This document shows, piece by piece, positions 46,365-54,762 of a stretch of DNA of 64,000 nt. Under the pieces are notes generated by a model. The model did not search any database and was not told the origin of the DNA. It worked only from the letters and a program-made list of their open reading frames with translations. This stretch comes from Helicobacter aurati (GTDB taxonomy: Bacteria > Campylobacterota > Campylobacteria > Campylobacterales > Helicobacteraceae): assembly GCF_003364265.1 (NCBI RefSeq), contig NZ_NXLW01000008.1, positions 1-64,000 of the forward strand. Reading direction: 5' to 3'. The translations under genes and the position numbers were made by a program. Positions within the stretch are counted from its first letter, which is position 1; each line of letters opens with the position of its first letter.

Positions 46365-46598
46365 ATTAGCCCCGAAGCGGCAGAGGGCGGGCTGATTGCG
46401 CTGATTGAGGATGGTGATAGAATTGCGATTTCTGTCTCAAAAGGCACTTTGGATTTGCTAGTAGATTCCGCTGTTTTGGAGGCACGCAGGGCAAAATGGA
46501 AGCCCATCAAAAAAGAAATTAAAAGCAAATGGCTTAAAAGATATTCCTTGCTTGTGAGCAACGCGGCAAATGGTGCGGTGCTAAAGACGGAGCTGTAA
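46365..46598 (+). pseudogene. ilvD: ilvD 3'-end fragment, copy 2
   Basis: About 78 codons match the end of ilv[21 protein letters not shown] through [12 protein letters not shown] and the TAA. It has no 5' part and no start of its own. The 3' half is nearly identical to the parent, while the 5' half has several silent and conservative changes (VIALIED to LIALIED, SRGTLEL to SKGTLDL), suggesting it came from another strain's ilvD allele. Confidence 0.92.
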
Positions 46599-46669
46599 TT
46601 TATGAAAACCGCCCTAGTATTTCATCAGAATCAACAAAATCTTTTTTATAAGCATAATACTTTTGACGA
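46470..46669 (+). repeat. Long direct repeat, copy 2
   Basis: This is the partner of 44192-44391. It covers the last part of the ilvD fragment and the first 68 bases of the methyltransferase at 46602, which is the intact gene corresponding to the relic at 44324. Confidence 0.9.
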
Positions 46670-47615
46670 CAGGAAAGCTTTCTTTTTAGATTTGCTCAAA
46701 GGTAATTCCTTACATTATAAACGTTACACCAAAAGCCCTTTACGTTATGGTGGAGGCAAAACTCTAGCAGTTGGGTTAATCCTAGAGCATTTTCCCAATG
46801 ATATAAAGCGTCTTGTTTCACCCTTTATGGGAGGAGGGAGTGTAGAAATCGCAAGTGCTGTTGAGCTAGGTTTGGAAGTCAAAGCCTTTGATATTTTTGA
46901 TATTTTGGTGAATTTTTGGCAAGTTTTGATTGCAGATTCCCAAAAGCTTTATGATGAATTACTTAAGCTCGAACCTACAAAAGAAAATTATGCAAAGATA
47001 AAAGATGAGCTGAAAGCCTTTTGGAATGAACGACACAAAGATTCGCAAAATACTGCTCAAATCAAGCTAGATTCTCTCACACTTGCAAGAGATTATTATT
47101 TTAACTTTAATCTAAGCTATGGACCCGGATTCCTCGGCTGGATGAGTAAGATTTATGAGGACAAAAATCGCTATTTAAATGCTTTGCAAAAATTAAAAGA
47201 CTTGGGGCAAGATTCTAGGTTGCAAAATCTAAGTGTGGAATGTCAAGGTTTTGAAAAGGTGTTTGAAAGCCATCCAAACGATTTTTTCTATTGCGACCCG
47301 CCTTATTTTTTAGAAGGGGATTCTAAAATGTTTAAAGGAATCTATCCTATGCGGAATTTCCCAATTCATCATAATAATTTTAATCACAATCTTTTGGCAC
47401 AATGCCTCAAAAAGCATAATGGCGGGTTTATCTTAAGCTATAATGATTGCACCTTTGTGCGAGAAGCTTATAAGGATTTTAGAATCTTAGAGCCTAAATG
47501 GCAATACACTATGGGGCAAGGCGAAACACGTATTGGCAAAAATCGCGTGGAGCGAGGCGACAAAGATAATATCAAGCAAAGCCACGAGTTGTTGATTATG
47601 AATTTGCAAGCTTGA
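46602..47615 (+). CDS. Adenine-specific DNA methyltransferase (D12 class), orphan
   Basis: The 337-residue protein has an N-terminal extension of about 43 residues before the D12 fold (KSPLRYGGGKTLAVGLIL). Motif I is VSPFMGGGSVEIASA (about 72-86) and motif IV is FYCDPPYFLEGDSKMFKG (about 229-246); the end reads QSHELLIMNLQA. No intact endonuclease is adjacent, so it is an orphan or lost its partner. It starts 3 bases after the ilvD fragment, exactly as the relic starts 3 bases after ilvD itself. Sequence specificity cannot be read from this. Confidence 0.85.
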   Translation: MKTALVFHQNQQNLFYKHNTFDDRKAFFLDLLKGNSLHYKRYTKSPLRYGGGKTLAVGLILEHFPNDIKRLVSPFMGGGSVEIASAVELGLEVKAFDIFDILVNFWQVLIADSQKLYDELLKLEPTKENYAKIKDELKAFWNERHKDSQNTAQIKLDSLTLARDYYFNFNLSYGPGFLGWMSKIYEDKNRYLNALQKLKDLGQDSRLQNLSVECQGFEKVFESHPNDFFYCDPPYFLEGDSKMFKGIYPMRNFPIHHNNFNHNLLAQCLKKHNGGFILSYNDCTFVREAYKDFRILEPKWQYTMGQGETRIGKNRVERGDKDNIKQSHELLIMNLQA

Positions 47616-47655
47616 ATTAGGTAAAATCTTGTTTGCAAGTTCAATGGAGGTACGT

Positions 47656-48144
47656 ATGTCTTATGTTATTAATTTGAAGAATCTTTCTTTCTTTACTTCA
47701 TTTTCTATATGCCTTTTTCTTTTTGGTTGTAGCACAAGACACTATGTCGTATTACAAAATATTCCGCCTCATAGTTGTATAAATATTTTTAAGGATAAGA
47801 CACAAAATAAATTACTACAAAAGACATGCTTAAATATACCTTTTGAATCTGCGAGTTTTGTAGAAGATGAATTAAAAATCCAAGCATTCAGCAAAAGAGA
47901 TGAAGATGATGAGAGATTCTATACATTTGTTTTTATAAGTTTTAAATTATTTGAAAACGCTTTTTATCTCTATGAATATGGACAAGAAGAAGGATTTGAT
48001 GATGGCACTATCAAAAAAATAAACATGACTGAATATTTTTATTGTTATTATGGTGCAAACAATACAAACAAGCAATATATCTGGCTAGATTCTTTTAATG
48101 ATAAGCTCTTAGAATCATTAAAAAAGAAAAAATGGGGTTGTTGA
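47656..48144 (+). CDS. Small lipoprotein inserted into an endonuclease locus
   Basis: The 162-residue product has a lipoprotein signal peptide: MSYVINLKNLSFFTSF then ICLFLFGC, with the lipobox LFGC at about residue 25. A GGAGG ribosome binding site precedes the ATG at 47656. The mature part is not recognised; it has a charged DEDDERF segment and a run of tyrosines (YFYCYYG). The stop TGA (48142-48144) is directly followed, in the same frame, by codons of the truncated endonuclease, so the junction removed the 5' end of that gene. Confidence 0.65.
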   Translation: MSYVINLKNLSFFTSFSICLFLFGCSTRHYVVLQNIPPHSCINIFKDKTQNKLLQKTCLNIPFESASFVEDELKIQAFSKRDEDDERFYTFVFISFKLFENAFYLYEYGQEEGFDDGTIKKINMTEYFYCYYGANNTNKQYIWLDSFNDKLLESLKKKKWGC

Positions 48145-48594
48145 TGCAATATATATGCTAAAAAATCCAAAATTTCTTCTATCCCGCAATGGCAAGATTT
48201 GTTTTATATTAAAGTAGGAGAGGAGATGCAAAAGCCCGATGTTGATTTGGTGATTTATAGTTTAGATTCTAATGCAAAATTACATAAATGCTTGATATTA
48301 TCCCTTAAGACTTCTTTGCGTGAAAGGGCGGGGCAAACTTATAAATGGAAACTCTTAATGGAAATTGCTAGCACAGAATCTAGCCTTAAAGAAAAATATG
48401 ATATTTCCTATAATCCTCCCATTTTGCCACTTGTATGTTTTGCTACTGTGAATTTTTATAATGAAATTAATAACCCCCAACATAGAGGAATGTTTAAATT
48501 TTTTGATTGTGCATTTATTGGCAAGAATATACAAACAGGCGATTTTATCAAGCCATTAAGATCCCTTATTGATTATATAAGCGAGAATCTCTAA
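48145..48594 (+). pseudogene. 5'-truncated type II endonuclease, CCGG/CCNGG-type motif
   Basis: In-frame codons after the lipoprotein stop read ISSIPQWQDLFYIKVGEEMQ and then PDVDLVIY...LSLKTSLRERAGQTYKWK. PD with the later LK and the (K)-x-x-x-R-E-R-x-x-Q stretch matches the motif shared by endonucleases of the CCGG/CCNGG group (EcoRII, PspGI, Bse634I type). About 130-150 C-terminal residues remain; the N-terminal part is missing. An internal TTG at 48199 opens a 131-residue frame, but expression is doubtful. Its TAA overlaps the ATG of the next methyltransferase. Confidence 0.75.
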
Positions 48595-49871
48595 TGATAC
48601 TTTTAGAAAAGCCCAACTTTAACTCAAACTTTATGCAAAAACAAATGGATAAAGATTCTAAAAAACAAGACTATTTGGCAATATATAATCCTAAATACGA
48701 CTTTCTAGGGCAATCTTATGCGTCAATATATCCCAATCTACATAAATATCCTGCGACAATGCTTCCTCAAATTGGCTTAGAATTACTCAAGGAATTTAAA
48801 GCTAAGAAAAGTAATCTTTTAGACCCGTATTGCGGTAGTGGAAGTAGTTTTGTAAGTGGTTTAGGGTATGGAATACGGTATTTTGTAGGTTTTGATTTAA
48901 ATCCCTTGGCGATAATGATTGCAAAGGCTAGAATGACTTATATAAATTCCTCTTATCTTATTCAGCAAAAAGAAAAGCTTTTGCGTCAAATAGAATCTAA
49001 AAACGAATTATCTTTAGATTCTAATCCCCTAATAAATATTACAAATCTCGATTTTTGGATAGAAAAGAACGCCCAGCAGGATTTAAAAATTATTTTTTCT
49101 TATATTAAAAACTTGGAGGATAAAAATTTACAAAATCTTTTTATACTTAGCTTTAGTGAGACCTTGCGGGAGTGTAGCTATACTCGCAATAATGAGTTTA
49201 AACTCTTTAGAATGAAAGATTATGAAAATTATAAACCCAATGTGTATGCAATTTTTACGAAAAATATAGAATCTCTTGTAAAGAATTATTTGCAATTTTA
49301 TCACCCCAAACTACGAGATATTGCCCTTAGTCTTACAAATATAAATTTCAAAAGCCCAAAAGAGACATTTGATTCTTTACTTACAAGCCCTCCCTATGGA
49401 GATTCCAAAACAACGGTTGCTTATGGGCAGTTTAGTACCTTTATCAATGAATGGTTAGGATTCAAAGAAGCAAGAAGGCTAGACTCAAGACTAATGAGCG
49501 GGAAAAAGGCTAAGAATCTCTACAATAAAGGCTTGATAAAAGATTATATTACAGAAATTTCTACAATAGATAAAAAAAGAGCTTTAGAGATTTCAAGCTT
49601 TTATTTTGACTTGGAATCTAGCATTAAATCTTTGATAAATTCTATAAATGAGGGTGGCAAAGTATTTTTTATTGTAGGAAACCACAGAGTAAAAAACATA
49701 GAGCTTCCCACTGATAAATTTATTGCTGAAGTTTTTTGCAACAATGGCTTTACTCATTTGCAAACTATCAAACGCAAAATTTCTAATAAATCAATGCCGC
49801 TTCAAAACTCCCCAACGAACAAGGCAGGGATTCTCTCACGCACGATGAATGAGGAATATCGCGGTGTGTGA
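48594..49871 (+). CDS. DNA methyltransferase with TSPPY motif, probably N4-cytosine
   Basis: The 425-residue enzyme has YPNLHKYPATMLPQIG then motif I LLDPYCGSGSSFVSGL (about 80-95) and motif IV LTSPPYGDSKTTVAYG (about 262-277). (T/S)-S-P-P-Y is typical of N4-cytosine methyltransferases, and cytosine methylation fits the CCGG-type partner. The ATG overlaps the stop of the truncated endonuclease (TAATG), the normal order for such an RM pair. The methyltransferase is intact although the endonuclease is not, a common end state of RM decay. Confidence 0.85.
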   Translation: MILLEKPNFNSNFMQKQMDKDSKKQDYLAIYNPKYDFLGQSYASIYPNLHKYPATMLPQIGLELLKEFKAKKSNLLDPYCGSGSSFVSGLGYGIRYFVGFDLNPLAIMIAKARMTYINSSYLIQQKEKLLRQIESKNELSLDSNPLINITNLDFWIEKNAQQDLKIIFSYIKNLEDKNLQNLFILSFSETLRECSYTRNNEFKLFRMKDYENYKPNVYAIFTKNIESLVKNYLQFYHPKLRDIALSLTNINFKSPKETFDSLLTSPPYGDSKTTVAYGQFSTFINEWLGFKEARRLDSRLMSGKKAKNLYNKGLIKDYITEISTIDKKRALEISSFYFDLESSIKSLINSINEGGKVFFIVGNHRVKNIELPTDKFIAEVFCNNGFTHLQTIKRKISNKSMPLQNSPTNKAGILSRTMNEEYRGV

Positions 49872-50138
49872 AAATAAGGATAAATGAAAGAATCTAAATA
49901 GGATATTATCGCTTTTCTTGTAATGCAATGTTTGCTTTATCGAAGTAAATTGTAAAAAATCAACGATTCAATATTAAATATTATATAAACTAAGAGTAAG
50001 AATTGCATTATCAAACAATGGTTTAGAAAGTCTAGGTAGATTCTAGGACTTTGTGTATTTTGAATCTGAAAAAACATTTGTTGTATCAAGGAATATTCAA
50101 AAGAAACTATGCAATAATTTTAATATTTAGGAAAAAAT

Positions 50139-52055
50139 ATGAGCATAACAAGACGAGATTTTTTAAATGGTATAGCCCTTACAGTCGTAGCTGGAGCATC
50201 TCCGCTAGAGCTATTGTATGGCAAGGAGCAGGCAAAAAAAGAGGCTGCAAAAATTCTTTTAGAGGATAATTACTATCCCCCAAAGCTAACAGGCTTACGC
50301 GGGAGCACTGATGCAAGTTATGAATTTGCTCATATGCTACGCGATGGAGAAAACTTTGATTTCCAATCTTTGCCAATAGAAGAGGAATATGATTTGATTA
50401 TCGTTGGGGCTGGAATTAGCGGCTTGTGCGCGGCATGTGTTTATCAAGATAAAAATAAAAATCAAAAAAGAGTTTTGATTTTGGATAATCACGATGATTT
50501 TGGCGGGCATGCTAGAAGAAATGAATTTCATTTAAGAGATAGGATGATTCTAAGCTATGGAGGGAGTGAATCGCTCCAATCTCCAAAGGCTCTTTATTCA
50601 AAAGAGATTGTAGAATTTTTAAAGGGCTTGGGGGTTGATATTGATACTCTAGCAAAAAGTTTTAATGTCAATTTCTATCCTGATTTAAATTTAAGTCGTG
50701 GTGTGTATTTTAATAAAAAAGATTTTGGCGCGGATAAAGTCGTAAGTGGCAATCCAAGAAAGATTATTTGTGATGATATTCCAGAGGATAGGATAAATGG
50801 CAGAAGCTATAAAGACTTTATCGATGATTTCCCAATGTCGCAAAAGGATAAGGAGGATTTGATTGCGCTTTTTGAGAATCCTAAGGATTATTTAGAAGGC
50901 ATGAGCGAGGAAGAGAGGGTAGAATATGTGGAGAAAACAAGCTATAGAAATTTCTTAAGAGATAAAGTCAATCTCTCTCCTAAAGCCATTTTATTTTTTG
51001 AGGGAATGACAGATGATTTTTTAGCTCTTGGGATAGATTCTATCTCTTGTGAGGACGCTAGAGGTTCCTTTTTGCCCGGGTTTGATAATTTAAAGCTCCC
51101 TCCACTTAGTAAAGCAGCAGAAGCAGAGATTAATGAGCCTTATATTTATCATTTTCCAGATGGTAATGCAAGTATCGCAAGGCTAATGGTGCAAAAGCTA
51201 ATCCCTAGTATCGCCCCCATAAAAAGCGCCGATGATGTGGTTTTAGCAAACTTTGATTATTCCAAGCTTGATATGTCGGATACGCCAACGAGGATTCGAC
51301 TAAATAGCACGGTGATTAATGCCAAAAATACAAAAGATGGCGCGATAGTTACCTATGCAAGCGGGGTGGATAAGAAACTTCATAAGATTTTTGCCAAAAA
51401 GACGATTATGGCAAATTATAATAGCTCTATTCCTTATATCATCCCAGATATGCCGCAGATTCAAAAGAACGCATTATCAAAATGTGTCAAAACTCCACTA
51501 ATCCACACAAAAGTTATTATCAAAAATTGGGAACCTTTTATCAAGCTAGGGGTGCATGAGATTTATTCCCCGCGTATGTTTTATGTGCGCACAAAGCTAG
51601 ATTATCCTGTGAATATGGGAGGTTATGAGCATCCAAAAGATCCTAAAAAGCCTATTTGCCTTCATATGGTAGCTGCACCTGTGGTTTTAAGTAGAGAGAT
51701 AGCAGATGGTGATAGCATGGATGCAAGAGAGCAGTCAAGGCTAGCGCGTCATCAGCTTTTTAGTCTCCCTTTTTCTGAATTAGAAAAAATGCTAAGAGAG
51801 CAATTACAAGGAATGCTAGGATCTGTTGGGTTTAAGCACAAAAGAGATATTTTAGCCATCACTCTTAATCGGTGGGCGCATTGCTATTCTTATACCCTCA
51901 ATACTCTTTATGATGATGAAAAAGAGAGTGAAAAAATCATCGCAGAGGCAAAAAAACCCTATGGAAATATCACGATTGCAAACTCTGATGCTAATTGGGA
52001 CGCCTATGCGCATACTGCCATTGAAGAGGCGATGAGGGCTGTTAGAGAGTTATAA
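50139..52055 (+). CDS. Tat-exported FAD oxidoreductase, spermidine dehydrogenase-like
   Basis: The 638-residue product begins SITRRDFLNGIALTVVAGA, a twin-arginine signal. The FAD dinucleotide motif is IIVGAGISGLCAACVYQ (about 88-104), followed by LILDNHDDFGGHARRNEF. Periplasmic flavoproteins of this size and start are annotated as spermidine dehydrogenases or NAD(P)-binding proteins, but the substrate here is inferred only from family resemblance. It lies between RM modules as apparent cargo, or as an original neighbour of ilvD displaced by insertions. AGGAAAAAA precedes the ATG. Confidence 0.8.
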   Translation: MSITRRDFLNGIALTVVAGASPLELLYGKEQAKKEAAKILLEDNYYPPKLTGLRGSTDASYEFAHMLRDGENFDFQSLPIEEEYDLIIVGAGISGLCAACVYQDKNKNQKRVLILDNHDDFGGHARRNEFHLRDRMILSYGGSESLQSPKALYSKEIVEFLKGLGVDIDTLAKSFNVNFYPDLNLSRGVYFNKKDFGADKVVSGNPRKIICDDIPEDRINGRSYKDFIDDFPMSQKDKEDLIALFENPKDYLEGMSEEERVEYVEKTSYRNFLRDKVNLSPKAILFFEGMTDDFLALGIDSISCEDARGSFLPGFDNLKLPPLSKAAEAEINEPYIYHFPDGNASIARLMVQKLIPSIAPIKSADDVVLANFDYSKLDMSDTPTRIRLNSTVINAKNTKDGAIVTYASGVDKKLHKIFAKKTIMANYNSSIPYIIPDMPQIQKNALSKCVKTPLIHTKVIIKNWEPFIKLGVHEIYSPRMFYVRTKLDYPVNMGGYEHPKDPKKPICLHMVAAPVVLSREIADGDSMDAREQSRLARHQLFSLPFSELEKMLREQLQGMLGSVGFKHKRDILAITLNRWAHCYSYTLNTLYDDEKESEKIIAEAKKPYGNITIANSDANWDAYAHTAIEEAMRAVREL

Positions 52056-52116
52056 CTTATCTTTTAATTTCTTGTTCTATAAGTACTACAAAAGGACTTT
52101 TTATTGATTTTGCATA

Positions 52117-52341
52117 ATGAAACATAAAATCTCAGATATGGTTAAAGATAGTGTAATGGGCAGAATCTTTCTGTTTCTTAAACAGATAATGCCCTTTCAG
52201 GCAAAATGGGATAATAATCGCGGTATTGTTAAGAGAGATTTTGAAAATGCAAAAACATTTTTACTTGGTTCTTTTGAAAAATCTTTAAAATTAAGAGCAG
52301 AAGCCTACCTCCATTTTAGGAGATATTTTTATGAATCTTGA
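52117..52341 (+). CDS. Small uncharacterised protein before a methyltransferase
   Basis: The 74-residue product is basic and has no recognised motif. Its stop overlaps the ATG of the next methyltransferase by 11 bases, the spacing typical of an RM partner. It may be a remnant or C-terminal part of a lost endonuclease, or a controller, but nothing in the sequence proves either. Confidence 0.4.
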   Translation: MKHKISDMVKDSVMGRIFLFLKQIMPFQAKWDNNRGIVKRDFENAKTFLLGSFEKSLKLRAEAYLHFRRYFYES

Positions 52342-53527
52342 TGTAGAAAATTTAGGGCAAGTTTTCACACCACCACATATTATAAGCGATATGTTAAATC
52401 TCATTCAAAGCACCAAGAGGCTTTCTAATCCACGATTCTTAGAGCCAAGCTGCGGGAATGGAGCATTTTTTGAAAATCTACCTAGCAATAAAATAGGCAT
52501 AGAGCTAGATTCCAAAGTCATTTGTGATAAGTCTGTCTTAAATATTGATTTTTTTAGCTATTCTGTAAGTGAAAAATTTGATTGCATTATCGGCAACCCT
52601 CCTTATGTGCGTTATCAAGATATTTTAGATTCTACGAAATTCCTTTTAAGCACTTATAAAAATGTCTTTGATTCTCGCTCGAATTTGTATTTATTTTTTA
52701 TCTATAAATCTATCTTGCATTTAAAAGATAAGGGGGAACTGATTTTTATCACGCCTAGAGATTTTCTAAAAAGCACAGCAAGCATAAAACTCAATGAGTT
52801 TTTATTCTCGCAAGGTAGCATAACAGATTTTATAGATTTGGGAGATAAAAAGATTTTTAACAAGGCTCAACCAAATTGTGCTATATGGAGGTTTGAAAAA
52901 GGTAATTTTGGGCGAAAAACCCAATGTTTGAGGGAATTTAGTTGCATCAATGGACAGATTCTTTTTACTAAAAAATCTTATAGTATTCCCTTTAGCTCAT
53001 TGTTTTTTGTCAAAGTTGGGGCAGTGAGTGGGGCAGATTCTATTTTTGCTAGTGAGAAGTGGGGCAATGTAGAGTTTGTCCATTCTGCCACAGCAAAAAG
53101 CGGCAAAACTAAAACAATGATTTATGGAGAATGGGCAAAAGACTGCAAATATTTGGAGCAATTTAAAGAAAGGCTTTTACAAAGAAAAATTAAAAAATTT
53201 GATGAAAGTAATTGGTGGGCTTGGGGCAGAGATTATCATAAAAGCGAAAAACCACGAATCTATGTCAACACCAAAACTCGGAATAAAAAACCTTTTTTCT
53301 TACATTCTTGCAAGGCTTATGATGGCTCTATTTTAGCGATTTTTCCAAAATTTGAAGCAGATTCTAATATCTTACAAGAATTGTGTGAGAGATTAAATAA
53401 TGTAGATTGGGAAGAGCTAGGATTTGTATGTGATGGACGATTTTTATTTTCCCAAAGAAGCTTGGAGAATTGTATGCTAGATTCTGGTTTTAAGGACATT
53501 GGCAGTAAATTGGGCATAAGGATTTAA
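52331..53527 (+). CDS. N6-adenine DNA methyltransferase, gamma (TaqI/HincII-like) class
   Basis: The 398-residue enzyme has LGQVFTPPHIISDML near the N-terminus, motif I FLEPSCGNGAFFENL (about 36-50) and motif IV CIIGNPPYVRYQDI (about 92-105). The C-terminal half is a target-recognition part with KVGAVSGADSIF and WWAWGRDYHKS. This is the class that includes M.TaqI and M.HincII. No endonuclease is recognisable beside it. AGGAG precedes the ATG. It is followed by the third ilvD fragment, which marks its right boundary. Confidence 0.85.
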   Translation: MNLDVENLGQVFTPPHIISDMLNLIQSTKRLSNPRFLEPSCGNGAFFENLPSNKIGIELDSKVICDKSVLNIDFFSYSVSEKFDCIIGNPPYVRYQDILDSTKFLLSTYKNVFDSRSNLYLFFIYKSILHLKDKGELIFITPRDFLKSTASIKLNEFLFSQGSITDFIDLGDKKIFNKAQPNCAIWRFEKGNFGRKTQCLREFSCINGQILFTKKSYSIPFSSLFFVKVGAVSGADSIFASEKWGNVEFVHSATAKSGKTKTMIYGEWAKDCKYLEQFKERLLQRKIKKFDESNWWAWGRDYHKSEKPRIYVNTKTRNKKPFFLHSCKAYDGSILAIFPKFEADSNILQELCERLNNVDWEELGFVCDGRFLFSQRSLENCMLDSGFKDIGSKLGIRI

Positions 53528-53535
53528 CTATGAAA

Positions 53536-53640
53536 TGGATTCTGCTGTTTTGGAGGCACGCAGGGCAAAATGGAAGCCTGTAAAAAAGAGATTCCAAGTA
53601 AATGGTTGCGCCGCTATGCGCTGCTAAAGACGGAAGTGTG
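53536..53640 (+). pseudogene. ilvD: ilvD 3'-end fragment, copy 3 (decayed)
   Basis: Bases 53536-53578 match the end of ilvD perfectly ([14 protein letters not shown]). Then one A is missing, shifting frame. Further on the sequence resembles a more distant ilvD allele (KEIPSKWLRRYALL then LKTEV) and lacks the VSNAANGAV segment. It marks a further junction of the island. Confidence 0.88.
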
Positions 53641-53685
53641 AGATATTAATAGGCTTAGATAATACCTAGATAATAAGAGATAAAT

Positions 53686-54762
53686 ATGTTACAAGCACAA
53701 ATTCAAAATTTTTCTTATAAAAAAATATGGCAAGAGAATTTAGAAAACTTTACGTTCGTAAATATTAATGCTTTACCTAGTAAGTGTTTCATTAATTTTC
53801 AGAATAAAACTTTAGCTTTAAGCAAATGGGTTAGCCCCAAGCGCACACGGTCTTATCCTTATGCTAGAGTATATGATACTTTTGATAGCGGAGCAAACAA
53901 AGTTGTAACGATAATTCCACTCATTAAAGATGAGGGCATTAATGGAGATATGGATTATTTGCAATGGGATACGCTTTCTTTAATGAGTCTCTTGAATGTC
54001 TATGTGATTATAGGTTTTTATGATAAAGCAGAACTTAACACAAGCAAAATTGATAAAATTACGAATCAGCTTTTTAATAATGAATACATTGTAGAACAAC
54101 TCTCTCAACTTGTCAACTATCATCAATCTGCATTGCATTGGAATCTTAACCAGCTAAACAATAAAAATCTTTCAAGGCTTGTAAATCTTGCAAAAAAATC
54201 TTACTTAAATATTTCTGCTATTCTAAATACTAAACTTCACAATCCTCAAAATATAGATAAGTTTATACAAAAAATCTTACAGAGCAGAGAATCTTTTATG
54301 CAATTTTCAAGAAAAAAGGCAGAACAAGCTCAAAACCGAGAAAGTTTGACTTTACAACCTAAGGAATATATTGGCATAGGACAAAAATCAAAAATTGTTA
54401 TAGAAAATTATTTAGGTGGACAATATTTTTTCACAATTGATGATATTCTTTTTAAAAATGACATATTATATTTATGCGAAAGCAAGCATAGTAAAAATGC
54501 GTTATTACCAAGTAACGATGATATAAAAGATGGACTTTTAAAACTTATGCTTTATAATAATCTCTCCGAGATTGAAGGATATGATAATTTCAAGATTATT
54601 TTGAGATTAACTTCAAATATTCTACAAAATAGCATTATTTTGCCAAATGAGAATCTCGAATCTTTTATTCAAAACAATACCTTCAGCCCATCTCAAATTA
54701 CCACCCTAAAAGCTTTAAATACAGAATCAAAGCAAAATAATTTTGAAATTTGGATAAATTGA
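53686..54762 (+). CDS. Putative type II restriction endonuclease
   Basis: The 358-residue protein is not named by me with certainty. Its position and overlap (TGATG) with an adenine methyltransferase suggest an endonuclease. A PD-(D/E)xK-like site may be FFTIDDILFKNDILYLCESKHSK (about 260-282, D...D...ExK order). The N-terminal half (MDYLQWDTLSLMSLLNVYVIIGFYDKAEL) is also well conserved-looking. Two methyltransferases follow, which often indicates an asymmetric recognition sequence. No recognition site is predicted. Confidence 0.65.
   Translation: MLQAQIQNFSYKKIWQENLENFTFVNINALPSKCFINFQNKTLALSKWVSPKRTRSYPYARVYDTFDSGANKVVTIIPLIKDEGINGDMDYLQWDTLSLMSLLNVYVIIGFYDKAELNTSKIDKITNQLFNNEYIVEQLSQLVNYHQSALHWNLNQLNNKNLSRLVNLAKKSYLNISAILNTKLHNPQNIDKFIQKILQSRESFMQFSRKKAEQAQNRESLTLQPKEYIGIGQKSKIVIENYLGGQYFFTIDDILFKNDILYLCESKHSKNALLPSNDDIKDGLLKLMLYNNLSEIEGYDNFKIILRLTSNILQNSIILPNENLESFIQNNTFSPSQITTLKALNTESKQNNFEIWIN

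Noticed and set aside
46134-46598. 154-codon open frame as a real protein
   Set aside because: It is a chance fusion of a Dam-like methyltransferase relic and an ilvD fragment in one frame, without a proper start.
44192-53640. Repeated ilvD ends interpreted as transposon or CRISPR repeats
   Set aside because: They are fragments of one gene with unequal lengths and alleles; no transposase, spacer pattern or inverted ends were seen.
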